DNA from: Streptomyces sp. NRRL F-6676
GTDB lineage: Bacteria > Actinomycetota > Actinomycetes > Streptomycetales > Streptomycetaceae
DNA: 64,000 nt
Direction of reading: 5' to 3'
Assembly: GCF_000725625.1 (NCBI RefSeq)
Contig: NZ_JOHS01000023.1
Span: 1 to 64,000 of the forward strand
The notes under the pieces are model-generated. The model did not search any database, was not told the origin of the DNA, and worked only from the letters and a program-made list of their open reading frames with translations. Made by a program: the position numbers and the translations under genes. This document shows, one piece after another, positions 36,855-45,012 of this stretch (positions are counted from its first letter, which is position 1; each line of letters starts with the position of its first letter).

Positions 36855-37981
36855 GACGGCTGCTCCTCGGCGGTTTCCGGCGGCGGTGAGGTGGGCCGGG
36901 CGGGTGCGACGAGGGCCGGGAGGAGGCCCAGGAGCACGGCCGCCGCCGGCCACAACGGGAGCGTGGGCGCGACGAGCGGCACCACGCCGGGGTGCAGGGC
37001 GGCCGGATCGGCGGACGCGGCGCACGTGAGCGCCACGGCGACGGCGGCACCGGAACCGGCGACCAGCAGGGCACGCGGCGTCCAGGTGTCCGGACGGTAG
37101 CGGGTGCGCGGGGAGCGCCGGCCGCCCAGCCACAGCCCCCCGAGCGCGGCGGCCGCCCCGGCGAGCAGCACCGGCAGCCCGTACGTGCCGCCCGCCGCGG
37201 TGAGCAGCCCGTACGTGCCCGCGCACACGCCGAGCAGACCGCCGAGGGTGAGCGCGGCGGTCGTACGGCGCACCGGGGCGGGTACGTCGGCGGTGCGGCC
37301 GTAGCCGCGCGCGTCCATCGCGGCGGCCAGCGCGACCGACCGCTCCAGGGCGCCCTCCAGCACCGGCAGCGCGACCTGGAGCAGACCGCGCAGCCCCCGG
37401 TCCGGGCGGCCCCGCAGCCGGCGGGCCGCGCGCAACCGCCGGGCGTCCGCGATGAGGTGCGGCGCGAAGGTGAGCGCGACGACGACGGCGACGCCCACCT
37501 CGTACAGCGCGCCCGGCAGGGACTTGAGGAGGCGGGCGGGGTTGGCGAGGGCGTTGGCGGCGCCGACGCACACCAGCAGCGTGGCCAGCTTCAGCCCGTC
37601 GTACAGCGCGAACAGCACGCCCTCGGCGGTGACTCGGCCGCCCAGCCGGATGCCCTGCGCCCAGTGCGGGAGCGGGACCTCGGGGAGGGTGAGCAGGGTG
37701 TGCGTCCCGGGGATCGGCGAGCCGAGCACGACGGCGAACGCCAGCCGCAGCAGCAGTACGGCCAGGCCGAGCCGCAGGAAGACGGCGTAGGAGCGGGACC
37801 AGGGGGCGGCGGTGCGGTGCGTGGCGACGACGTACCCGGCGACGGTGAGGAGGAGGGCGAGGAGAAGGGGGTTGGTGGTGCGGGTCGCGGCGGTGCCGAG
37901 GGAAAGGGCCCAGATCCACCATGCGGCGGGGTGCAGGGTGCCATGACCGAGGGCAGCGGCTCCCTCACCACCCTCACCCAC
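36851..37981 (-). CDS. ECF transporter transmembrane coupling subunit (CbiQ-like T component)
   Basis: 376 residues, GTG 37981. Membrane helices at WIWALSLGTAATRTTNPLLLALLLTVAGYVV and LRLGLAVLLLRLAFAVVL, then the diagnostic T-component coupling helices: IADARRLRAARRLRGRP and ALERSVALAAAMDARGYGRT, containing the two Ala-Arg-(Arg/Gly) motifs that dock on the ATPases. The C-terminal 150 residues add further helices. It overlaps the downstream ATPase by 4 bases and the upstream SCO2322-like gene by 8, so stoichiometric expression with both is expected. Confidence 0.9.
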   Translation of the reverse strand: MGEGGEGAAALGHGTLHPAAWWIWALSLGTAATRTTNPLLLALLLTVAGYVVATHRTAAPWSRSYAVFLRLGLAVLLLRLAFAVVLGSPIPGTHTLLTLPEVPLPHWAQGIRLGGRVTAEGVLFALYDGLKLATLLVCVGAANALANPARLLKSLPGALYEVGVAVVVALTFAPHLIADARRLRAARRLRGRPDRGLRGLLQVALPVLEGALERSVALAAAMDARGYGRTADVPAPVRRTTAALTLGGLLGVCAGTYGLLTAAGGTYGLPVLLAGAAAALGGLWLGGRRSPRTRYRPDTWTPRALLVAGSGAAVAVALTCAASADPAALHPGVVPLVAPTLPLWPAAAVLLGLLPALVAPARPTSPPPETAEEQPS

Positions 37982-38612
37982 GACGCCTGGCCTGCCAGAC
38001 CCCCGCAGCCGCCAGCAGGATGATCACGGCGCCCCCGGCGAGGAGCCCCACGGAGGGGCCGCCGCCGCTGTCGCCGTCGGACTCGCCGGCGCCCGAGGCG
38101 GCACCCGCCGCCGCGACCTGCTCCCCGCACCCCTTCTGCGGATAACCCGAGATCGCGCACAGCAGCGCGTTCGTGTCGTACCGCAAGGGCTTCGCCACCG
38201 ACGCCAGCGCCTCGGCCGTCGTCGCGTCCGGCGCCACCCGCGCGCACGCCACCCGCCGCGCCGGGGGTGTCTCGCCGGAGGGCGCGTCGGCCGCCGTACC
38301 GAAGTCGAGGACGAGGGCGACCCGTTTCGCGCCCGCTCGCGCGGGCGTCCTCGCGCAGATGTCCGCGAAGGCGGCGTCCCCGCGCGGCCGGGTCGCGTCG
38401 GCGGAGTCCTCGCTCACCGCGAACCGGAACCCCTGCACGTCCCCGTCGGAGGGGCGGGCGAGGGAGGGGCCCTGCGTGGCGTACGTCCAGTGGTCGCCGT
38501 CGCGCTCCCAGAAGGACCAGTAGCGGTACCCGGCGGCCCGCGCCTGCCCGGCGCCCGCGAGCAGCAGGAACGCCGACAGCAGCAGGACGGCGGCGCGACG
38601 GCGGCGGCTCAC
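37974..38612 (-). CDS. SCO2322-family secreted, membrane-anchored protein
   Basis: 212 residues, GTG 38612 overlapping the toroid stop. Signal peptide to about residue 27 (AVLLLSAFLLLAGAGQARA-AG), then an extracytoplasmic domain with YRYWSFWERDGDHWTYATQGPSLARPSDGDVQGFRFAVS and four cysteines (ICART, VACARV, LLCAIS, KGCGEQ), then a Gly/Ser linker and a C-terminal membrane anchor (VGLLAGGAVIILLAAAGVW) with RRRG. I recall the name SCO2322 family for this type. The location between a toroid protein and ECF genes suggests a role in delivering the transported compound. Molecular function unknown. Confidence 0.75.
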   Translation of the reverse strand: MSRRRRAAVLLLSAFLLLAGAGQARAAGYRYWSFWERDGDHWTYATQGPSLARPSDGDVQGFRFAVSEDSADATRPRGDAAFADICARTPARAGAKRVALVLDFGTAADAPSGETPPARRVACARVAPDATTAEALASVAKPLRYDTNALLCAISGYPQKGCGEQVAAAGAASGAGESDGDSGGGPSVGLLAGGAVIILLAAAGVWQARRRG

Positions 38613-39817
38613 GACCCCTGCCCGGCCTTGCGGCGGCCGCTGAGCAGGAAGCCCATGCCGATGCCGGCGACGAGGCAGACGCCGACGAACCAGTAGACGC
38701 CGTAGCTGTCACCGTCGTCGCCCTGCTGGGCCGAGTCCTTCGCCCCCGCTCCCCGCGCCTGCTTCTGCGGGGCCGGGCCCGTGGCGTCGAGGAGCGAGAC
38801 GAGGTTCTCGCCGCCGAAGTCGTGCGGGTCGGTGCCGGTGGCGTGAGCGGCGAAGATCAGCTGGGCGTAGGCGCCGGGACCGTTCTGCTTCGCCCAGGCC
38901 GCGGAGTTCTTCTCCAGCCAGGCGAGCGGCTTCGCGGCCCGCGCCGCGCCGCCCTGTGCGGCGAGCGCGACGACGGCGTCGGCGGTGTTGCCGACGTCGG
39001 GCTGGTCGGTGGAGCCGGGCAGCGCGGAGATCAGATGGCCGTCCTTCGCCATCGCCCCGGCGAGGTAGGAGGCCCCGTTGGCGGCGGCCTTGGCGGGCGT
39101 GAGGTCGCCCGCGTCGGAGCAGGAGGCGTCCGCCTTCTTGCCCGCCGGGGCGGCGAGGCCCTTGCCGAGCGCGCCGAGGACACCGGCGGCGGTCGCGTCC
39201 GCGTTGGCGGCGAGCCTGCCCTTCTTGTCCGGCTGGAAGGCGAAGGCGCCCTCGCCCTCGCCGTCGCAGGGCAGGGAGAAGGTGAGCAGGGCGTCGTAGG
39301 AGGCGTCGAGGTCCTTCTCCCCGGCGGCGGTCAGCGCGCCGAGCACGACGGCGGTGGAGTTGGCGTCACTCGCCCCGCCCGGGGAGTAACCCCAGCCGCC
39401 GTCCTTGTTCTTGTTCGCCGTCAGCCAGTCCACGGCCCTGCCGACCTCGGTGCCGTGCCCGCCGAGGGCGACGAGGGCCTGCACGGCGGCGGCCGTGCTG
39501 TTGGTGTCGACCATGGTTCTGGCGTCGCAGGCCTTCGACGGCTCCGCGCGGAACGCGGCGAACGCGCCGTTCGCGCACTGCTGCCCGGTCAGCCAGTCCA
39601 CGGCCTTGGCGGCCGGCTTCACACCCACCGTGTCCTGTGCGAGCAGGGCGAGGGACTGCCGCCAGACGCCGTCGTAGGTGGGGTCGGAGGTGCCGTACAG
39701 CCCGGAGGGCAGCGCCACCGAGGGCGACGGGGAGGGGGAGGCGGCGACGGCGGGCGCGGCCCCGGCACCGATCACGGCGACGGCGGCCAGAGCCGTGGCG
39801 CAGCGGCGGACAAACAT
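38609..39817 (-). CDS. secreted, membrane-anchored alpha/alpha-toroid (prenyltransferase/squalene-oxidase repeat) protein
   Basis: 402 residues, ATG 39817. Signal peptide to about residue 26, then helical-pair repeats of the terpenoid-cyclase/prenyltransferase fold: WLTGQQCANGAFAAF, VQALVALGGHGTEVGRAVDWL, KNKDGGWGYSPGG, ANADATAAGVLGALG, and others. There are no DDxD or DxDD cyclase motifs, so it is unlikely to be a terpene enzyme. A C-terminal membrane helix (YWFVGVCLVAGIGMGFLLSG) and RRK anchor it. The same fold forms the alpha domain of animal intrinsic factor and transcobalamin. As first gene behind a cobalamin riboswitch and ahead of ECF genes, a corrinoid-binding role is likely but unproven. 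Confidence 0.8.
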   Translation of the reverse strand: MFVRRCATALAAVAVIGAGAAPAVAASPSPSPSVALPSGLYGTSDPTYDGVWRQSLALLAQDTVGVKPAAKAVDWLTGQQCANGAFAAFRAEPSKACDARTMVDTNSTAAAVQALVALGGHGTEVGRAVDWLTANKNKDGGWGYSPGGASDANSTAVVLGALTAAGEKDLDASYDALLTFSLPCDGEGEGAFAFQPDKKGRLAANADATAAGVLGALGKGLAAPAGKKADASCSDAGDLTPAKAAANGASYLAGAMAKDGHLISALPGSTDQPDVGNTADAVVALAAQGGAARAAKPLAWLEKNSAAWAKQNGPGAYAQLIFAAHATGTDPHDFGGENLVSLLDATGPAPQKQARGAGAKDSAQQGDDGDSYGVYWFVGVCLVAGIGMGFLLSGRRKAGQGS

Positions 39818-39884
39818 GATCGGCGGGTGCCTCTCCCTGCGGGGAGCCGGGCAGCACGGGACGGACGGACCTCCCGGGCGGCTC

Positions 39885-40075
39885 GACTCCGCAGACCTCG
39901 ACGGTGTCGTACGCCGGCGGACGGCCGACGCACCTGAGCCGGTCACGGCGGGTGCGGGGCAATCCGGCTCACCGGCCCCTGTGGGGGACGGCATACGGCT
40001 GCGGGTCAGCGCCGGATTCGCACCGGCTTTCCCCCGTACGGGCGTGATGACGACGCGGCCACTGTACCGGCCCGC
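39885..40075 (-). ncRNA. cobalamin riboswitch
   Basis: Read on the minus strand, the core GGGGGAAAGCCGGTGCGAAT..CCGGCGCTGACCCGCAGCCGTA (about 40035 down to 39992) matches the B12-riboswitch consensus GGGAA..GGUG..A.UCC....C.G.CCCGC. Flanking helices GGCCGGTACAGTGGCC and GGACGGCCGACGCACC on either side fit the P3-P7 surroundings. It lies about 70-250 bases upstream of the toroid gene start, within a 429-base gap. B12 binding should switch the five-gene operon off. Exact ends are estimates. Confidence 0.92.
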
Positions 40076-40163
40076 CCCCGGGGCCTCGGCCTGGGTCCGC
40101 CGTGGTGCGAATCACCCGGGCCACCGCTCACAGCGAGGCTACCTGCCGGTAGATTCGGAGGCT

Positions 40164-40187
40164 CTTGAACGATCAAGTCTGAACTTG
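40164..40187. promoter_or_regulatory. overlapping inverted repeats upstream of the glycosyltransferase operon
   Basis: CTTGA-ACGA-TCAAG (40164-40177) overlaps CAAGT-CTGA-ACTTG (40174-40187), two perfect 5-bp-arm inverted repeats sharing an arm, in an AT-richer patch 60-80 bases before the GTG of the next gene and just outside the cobalamin riboswitch of the divergent operon. A candidate operator. Confidence 0.5.
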
Positions 40188-40246
40188 TTCCGGATTATCG
40201 TCCCGGCGTAAGGTCGCGGGACCGCGCAGGCAGGAAGGGGCCCGGA

Positions 40247-41671
40247 GTGACCGCTGAGGCCAGTCAGGCGGGTTCCCCTCCCGGACCTGCCGCCGACGCC
40301 GGGCGACCGCTCAGCATCGCGCTCCTCACCTACAAGGGGAACCCGTTCTGCGGAGGCCAGGGCGTCTACGTCCGCCACCTCTCCCGCGAACTGGCCCGCC
40401 TCGGCCACCGGGTGGAGGTCATCGGGGCGCAGCCCTACCCGGTCCTCGACGTGCTCGACGAGGGGGCCGACGGGCCGACCCTCACCGAACTGCCCAGCCT
40501 CGACCTCTACCGCCAGCCCGACCCCTTCCGCACCCCCGGGCGGGACGAGTACCGGGACTGGATCGACGCGCTCGAGGTCGGCACGATGTGGACCGGCGGC
40601 TTCCCCGAACCGCTCACCTTCTCCCTGCGCGCCCGCCGCCATCTGCGCGCCCGGCGCGGCGAGTTCGACGTCGTGCACGACAACCAGACGCTCGGCTACG
40701 GCCTGTTGGGCGACGTCGGCGCGCCCCTGGTCACCACCATCCACCACCCCATCACCGTCGACCGGCAGTTGGAGCTGGACGCCGCCGAGGGATGGCAGCG
40801 CCGCGCCTCGGTGCGCCGCTGGTACGGCTTCACGCGGATGCAGAAGCGGGTCGCGCGGCGGCTGCCGTCCGTGCTGACCGTCTCCGGCTCCTCCCAGCAG
40901 GAGATCGTCGACCATCTCGGCGTACGGCGGGAGAGGGTGCACGTCGTGCACATCGGCGCCGACACCGACCTGTTCGCGCCGGACGCCTCCGTCGCCAAGG
41001 TGCCCGGCCGGATCGTCACCACCTCCAGCGCGGACGTGCCGCTCAAGGGCCTGGTGTTCCTCGTCGAGGCGCTGGCCAAGGTGCGCGCCGAGCACCCCGG
41101 CGCCCACCTCGTCGTCGTCGGCAAGCGGCCCGGGGAGGGGCCGGTGGCGCAGGCGATGGAACGGTACGGCGTCGAGGGCGCCGTCGAGTTCGTCAAGGGC
41201 ATCTCGGACGCGGAACTCGTCGACCTGGTGCGGTCGGCCGAGGTGGCGTGCGTGCCCTCGCTGTACGAGGGGTTCTCGCTGCCGGCGGCGGAGGCCATGG
41301 CCACGGGGACGCCGCTGGTGGCCACCACCGGCGGGGCCATCCCGGAGGTCGCCGGACCCGACGGCGAGACCTGCCTGGCCGTGCCGCCCGGCGACCCGGG
41401 CGCCCTCGCCACCGCGCTGGCCCGCCTGCTGGGCGACCCGGAGCTGCGGGCCCGGCTCGGCGCGGCCGGCCGCGACCGCGTGCTGCGGCACTTCACCTGG
41501 GCGCGCGCGGCACAGGGCACGGTGGCCCACTACCGCGAGGCGATGGCCCGAGCCGCGCACGGCGGTCGTTCCGCGGCGCGGGCGGCCGCCGCTCGCCACG
41601 CTCCCGCTCCTCTCACCGTCCCCCTCCCCGCCCCCGACGACCCCGACCGCGAAAGCAGGGCCACGTGCTGA
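40247..41671 (+). CDS. GT4-family glycosyltransferase
   Basis: 474 residues, GTG 40247, AGGAAGGGG upstream. GT-B fold: N-terminal LSIALLTYKGNPFCGGQGVYVRHLSRELARLGH (nucleotide-sugar-independent acceptor domain), and C-terminal donor domain with HIGADTDLF, VPLKGLVFLVEAL, VGKRPGEG, and the E-x7-E motif in CVPSLYEGFSLPAAEAMA. Retaining enzyme that probably uses a nucleotide sugar. The last 45 residues are Ala/Pro-rich and overlap the methyltransferase start by 7 bases. It is the first gene of a three-gene operon; the acceptor is unknown. Confidence 0.9.
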   Translation: MTAEASQAGSPPGPAADAGRPLSIALLTYKGNPFCGGQGVYVRHLSRELARLGHRVEVIGAQPYPVLDVLDEGADGPTLTELPSLDLYRQPDPFRTPGRDEYRDWIDALEVGTMWTGGFPEPLTFSLRARRHLRARRGEFDVVHDNQTLGYGLLGDVGAPLVTTIHHPITVDRQLELDAAEGWQRRASVRRWYGFTRMQKRVARRLPSVLTVSGSSQQEIVDHLGVRRERVHVVHIGADTDLFAPDASVAKVPGRIVTTSSADVPLKGLVFLVEALAKVRAEHPGAHLVVVGKRPGEGPVAQAMERYGVEGAVEFVKGISDAELVDLVRSAEVACVPSLYEGFSLPAAEAMATGTPLVATTGGAIPEVAGPDGETCLAVPPGDPGALATALARLLGDPELRARLGAAGRDRVLRHFTWARAAQGTVAHYREAMARAAHGGRSAARAAAARHAPAPLTVPLPAPDDPDRESRATC

Positions 41672-42423
41672 CCGTCGACTTCTCCCGGTTCCCGCTCGCC
41701 CCGGGCGACCGGGTGCTGGACCTGGGCTGCGGTGCCGGCCGGCACGCGTTCGAGTGCTACCGGCGCGGCGCCCGGGTCGTCGCGCTGGACCGCAACGCCG
41801 AGGAGATCCGCGAGGTCGCCAAGTGGTTCGCCGCGATGGAACAGGAGGGCGAGGCCCCGGCCGGCGCGACCGCCACCGCCATGGAGGGCGACGCCCTCGC
41901 GCTGCCCTTCCCGGACGAGTCCTTCGACGTCGTCATCATCTCCGAGGTGATGGAGCACATCCCCGACGACAAGGGCGTCCTCGCCGAGATGGTCCGCGTG
42001 CTCAAGCCCGGCGGCCGCATCGCCGTCACCGTGCCGCGCTACGGCCCGGAGAAGGTGTGCTGGGCGCTGTCCGACGCGTACCACGAGGTCGAGGGCGGCC
42101 ACATCCGCATCTACCGCGCGGAGGAACTCCTGGCGAAGATGCGGGAGGCAGGGCTGCGCCCCTACGGCAGCCACCACGCGCACGCGCTGCACTCCCCGTA
42201 CTGGTGGCTGAAGTGCGCGTTCGGCGTCGACAACGACAAGGCGCTGCCGGTGCGGGCGTACCACAAGCTGCTGGTCTGGGACATCATGAAGAAGCCGCTG
42301 GCCACGCGGGTCGCCGAGAACGCGCTGAACCCGCTCATCGGCAAGAGCTTCGTGGCCTACGCGACCAAGCCGCACCTGCCGGCCGAAGCCGCCAAGGGCA
42401 CCGAACCGGTGGGCGCTTCGTGA
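41665..42423 (+). CDS. class I SAM-dependent methyltransferase
   Basis: 252 residues, GTG 41665, inside the last codons of the glycosyltransferase. Motif I VLDLGCGAGRH (residues 18-28), acidic post-I end VVALDRN, motif II region MEGDALALPFPDESFDVVIISEVMEHIPD and post-motif LKPGGRIAVTVPRY place it in the UbiE/methyltransf_11 group. The second half (HIRIYRAEELLAKMREAGL, HHAHALHSPYWWLKCAFGV) shapes the acceptor site. Probably methylates the glycosylated lipid or sugar made by its neighbours. A GTGA overlap joins it to the next gene. Confidence 0.9.
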   Translation: MLTVDFSRFPLAPGDRVLDLGCGAGRHAFECYRRGARVVALDRNAEEIREVAKWFAAMEQEGEAPAGATATAMEGDALALPFPDESFDVVIISEVMEHIPDDKGVLAEMVRVLKPGGRIAVTVPRYGPEKVCWALSDAYHEVEGGHIRIYRAEELLAKMREAGLRPYGSHHAHALHSPYWWLKCAFGVDNDKALPVRAYHKLLVWDIMKKPLATRVAENALNPLIGKSFVAYATKPHLPAEAAKGTEPVGAS

Positions 42424-43493
42424 CCACTCCCCGGACAGAACACCTCGTCCTGCCCGGGGTCCTCACCGCCGAGCAGGCCGCCGAGACCGTCGCCGGCATC
42501 CTCGCCGTCCAGCGGGAGGACGGGGCGATCCCGTGGTTCCGCGGACACCACCTCGACCCCTGGGACCACACCGAGGCCGCGATGGCCCTGGACGCGGCGG
42601 GCGAGCACGAGGCCGCCGCACGGGCGTACGAGTGGCTCGCGCGCCACCAGAACCCGGACGGCTCCTGGTACGCCGCCTACGCCGACGGCGACTTCTCACG
42701 CGTCACCGACCGCGGCCGGGAGACCAACTTCGTCGCCTACCCGGCCGTCGGCGTGTGGCACCACTACCTGTCCACGGGCGACGACACGTTCCTGGACCGC
42801 ATGTGGCCCATGGTGTACGCGGCCGTCGAGTACGTGCTCGCGCTCCAGCAGCCCGGCGGCCAGATCGGCTGGAAGGGCGAGGACGACGGCGGCGCCACCG
42901 CCGAGGCCCTGCTCACCGGCTCCTCCTCCGTCCACCACGCACTGCGCTGCGCGCTCGCCCTCGCCGAACAGCGCGAGGAGCCGCAGCCGGACTGGGAGCT
43001 GGCGGTGGGCGCGCTGCGCCACGCGATCCGCCGGCACCCGGAGCGGTTCCTGGACAAGGCCCGCTACTCGATGGACTGGTACTACCCGGTGCTGGGCGGC
43101 GCGTTGACCGGTGCCGAGGCCACGGCGCGCATCCAGGAGGGCTGGGACCGCTTCGTGGTGCCCGGGCTCGGGGTGCGGTGCGTCGTCCCCAACCCGTGGG
43201 TGACGGGCGGGGAGTCCGCCGAACTCGCCCTCACCCTGTGGGCGACGGGCGAGTCCGACCGTGCGCTGGACATCCTCAAGTCCATCCAGCACCTGCGGGA
43301 CGCGGAGTCCGGGCTCTACTGGACGGGCTACGTCTTCGAGGACGCGACGGTGTGGCCGCGCGAGCTGACGACATGGACCGCCGGCTCCCTGCTCCTCGCG
43401 GTCGCGGCCCTGGGCGGCGACGAGGCGACGTGCACGGTGTTCGGCGGCGCGCACCTGCCGAGGGGCCTCGACCCGGACTGCTGCGGGGCGTGA
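42420..43493 (+). CDS. alpha/alpha-toroid (prenyltransferase/glycosidase-like) protein
   Basis: 357 residues, GTG 42420. Helical-repeat protein without signal or membrane helix: AAETVAGILAVQREDGAIPWFRGHHLDPWDHTEAAMAL, AYEWLARHQNPDGSWYAAYADG, VWHHYLSTGDDTFLDRMWPMVYAAVEYVLALQ, IGWKGEDDGGATAEALLTGSSSVHHAL, TWTAGSLLLAV. This is the six-hairpin toroid of prenyltransferase-repeat and GH15-like proteins. Charged pairs such as DPWDH and ARYSMDWYYPVLGG could be catalytic. Co-translated with the methyltransferase and glycosyltransferase, so probably acts on the same glycoconjugate. Reaction unknown. Confidence 0.8.
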   Translation: MTTPRTEHLVLPGVLTAEQAAETVAGILAVQREDGAIPWFRGHHLDPWDHTEAAMALDAAGEHEAAARAYEWLARHQNPDGSWYAAYADGDFSRVTDRGRETNFVAYPAVGVWHHYLSTGDDTFLDRMWPMVYAAVEYVLALQQPGGQIGWKGEDDGGATAEALLTGSSSVHHALRCALALAEQREEPQPDWELAVGALRHAIRRHPERFLDKARYSMDWYYPVLGGALTGAEATARIQEGWDRFVVPGLGVRCVVPNPWVTGGESAELALTLWATGESDRALDILKSIQHLRDAESGLYWTGYVFEDATVWPRELTTWTAGSLLLAVAALGGDEATCTVFGGAHLPRGLDPDCCGA

Positions 43494-43502
43494 ACCCCGC
43501 AG
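43481..43502 (+). terminator. terminator hairpin spanning the stop codon
   Basis: CTGCGGGG / CCCCGCAG, 8-bp perfect stem with a 6-base loop that contains the TGA (43491-43493) of the toroid gene. The convergent small membrane gene ends 12 bases further on, so it may act in both directions. Confidence 0.6.
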
Positions 43503-43514
43503 CGGTCGAGGGGC

Positions 43515-43808
43515 CTAGTGGCGCTGCATCCGGTGGGCGATGGCGTGTCCGATGAACAGGTAGACGACCGCCGCCAGGCCGTAGCCCGCCACGACGCGTG
43601 CCCACGCCTCGTCGAACGTGAACAGGTCACGTGACCAGCCGGCCAGCCAGCGGGCCACGTCGTGGACGAACTGCACCAGGTCGTTGCCCGGGTTGGCGTC
43701 CAACAGGTACATCAGGATCCAGAGACCCAGTATCAGGGCCATGACATCGGCGACGATCGCGATGACCGTCCCGGCCCCGTTCGCACTGCTGTGATATCGA
43801 GGGGACAT
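43515..43808 (-). CDS. small two-helix membrane protein
   Basis: 97 residues, ATG 43808 with AAGG close upstream. Two hydrophobic segments: TVIAIVADVMALILGLWILMYLL (residues 13-35) and VVAGYGLAAVVYLFIGHAIA (about 72-91), separated by an amphipathic stretch NPGNDLVQFVHDVARWLAGWSRDLFTFDEAWAR. Ends HRMQRH. The length and pattern are common in Streptomyces hypothetical proteins; I know no function. Convergent with the toroid gene. Confidence 0.72.
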   Translation of the reverse strand: MSPRYHSSANGAGTVIAIVADVMALILGLWILMYLLDANPGNDLVQFVHDVARWLAGWSRDLFTFDEAWARVVAGYGLAAVVYLFIGHAIAHRMQRH

Positions 43809-43918
43809 ACCTTGCGGATTGCCGCCGTCCGCCGTATGAAACCCAACCGCTCCCGCGCGGGCGGCAGTTGCGGGTGAGGACGGCGACGGCCCCCCGCCCG
43901 GGAGGGCGAGGGGCCGTT

Positions 43919-43996
43919 CGGTGGTACGGGGCGGTCGTGCCGCCCGGTGGTCCGGGGCGGACGTGCCGCCCGGTGGTCCGGGGCGGACGTGCCGCC
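43919..43996. repeat. 26-bp tandem repeat x3
   Basis: Three adjacent 26-base units of CGGTGGTCCGGGGCGGACGT-GCCGCC (first unit has two substitutions), ending exactly at the stop codon of the following minus-strand gene. Each unit contains a short inverted repeat (GGTCCGGGGCGGACG...). Confidence 0.88.
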
Positions 43997-44839
43997 TCAG
44001 CCGCGCTGGATGCCGCTGGTGTCCTGGAGGACGCCGCGCCGGCCGTCCTGCGTCTGCGCCACCAGCGCGGCACCGCGCTGCTCGACCGCCAGGTACCAGG
44101 TGCCCGGCGCGAGTTCGGCGATCTGGCCGCCGGAGTTGTCCTCCGCGAACAGCGGCCGCGTCACCGGCACCGCGAACCAGAACGGCGAGAAGTCCCCGCC
44201 CGGCTGCGGCGCCGCCTGCGCCTGCTGCGGCTGCGGCTGGGGAGCCGCGGGGCCCGGCTGCGGCTGCCCGTACGGCTGCCCCGGCTGCGGCTGCCCGCCG
44301 AACGGCTGCTGCTGCGCGCCCGGGTAGCCGTAACCGGCGGGCGGCTGGGCACCGTAGGGCTGCGGGGCGGCCGGGCGCGGGGCGCCGACGAGCGCCCCCT
44401 TCAGCGCCGGCACCAGCGGCGTGGCGACCGCGGCGGCGGCCATCACGAGGGTGGCGATGAGGCCGAGGATGAGACCGACACCGGGGTCGAAGTTGCTGTC
44501 CGCGCCCTCGAAGTTGTCGAGACCGCCCACCGGGTCGAAGATGTTGCCGATCGCGCTCCACGCGGCGAAGACCGTGAGCGCGATGCCGAACTGGCCGAGG
44601 TCCAGGCCGACGACCTTCGGCACCTGCGGCAGCCCCCGGGCGAGCACGATGAGGACGGCGCCGATGACGCCGGCGAGGAACACGCTCAGCAGGAGCGGTC
44701 CGTTGCCCCAGGCGCTGGGGATGTCGACACTGTCCGGGGCGCCGTCGATCGAGTAGTTGTCGAGGAACGACGCGATCAACAGCAACACCGCTGCTCCGAT
44801 CACCACGCCGTCGCCTCTAGTGAGGGAGCGGATATTCAC
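43997..44839 (-). CDS. membrane protein with four helices and a Pro/Gln/Gly-rich tail
   Basis: 280 residues from GTG 44839, chosen for AAGGA eight bases upstream; ATG 44896 would add 19 residues. Four hydrophobic segments (GDGVVIGAAVLLLIASFL, LLSVFLAGVIGAVLIVLARGL, FGIALTVFAAWSAIGNI, GLILGLIATLVMAAAAVATPLV), then a low-complexity tail of PQPYGAQPPAGYGYPG-type repeats, and a C-terminal beta-rich module (FWFAVPVTRPLFAEDNSGGQIAEL, TWYLAVEQRGAALVAQTQDGRRGVL) that looks like a small SH3-like or regulator domain. DUF5336-like in layout. Function unknown. Confidence 0.72.
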   Translation of the reverse strand: MNIRSLTRGDGVVIGAAVLLLIASFLDNYSIDGAPDSVDIPSAWGNGPLLLSVFLAGVIGAVLIVLARGLPQVPKVVGLDLGQFGIALTVFAAWSAIGNIFDPVGGLDNFEGADSNFDPGVGLILGLIATLVMAAAAVATPLVPALKGALVGAPRPAAPQPYGAQPPAGYGYPGAQQQPFGGQPQPGQPYGQPQPGPAAPQPQPQQAQAAPQPGGDFSPFWFAVPVTRPLFAEDNSGGQIAELAPGTWYLAVEQRGAALVAQTQDGRRGVLQDTSGIQRG

Positions 44840-45012
44840 TTCAGGTCCTTCGTCAGTCGTCTCGTCACCGGCATCGTGGGAGGCGTCGCTGTGCACCGTG
44901 TAGCCAGGGCCTGTCGGCCGCGGGGTGAAGCGCGGGGGGTGGCCCCCTCATCGTAGGGAGGACACTATCGTCCGTCTGACGTGCGTGTCCGCCCGGTGCC
45001 GTGCGACCGCCA

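Noticed and set aside
44890..44925. AGGGCCTGTC near 44903 as another element end
   Set aside because: Only ten bases match the 31817 element end and no partner repeat or shared interior follows.
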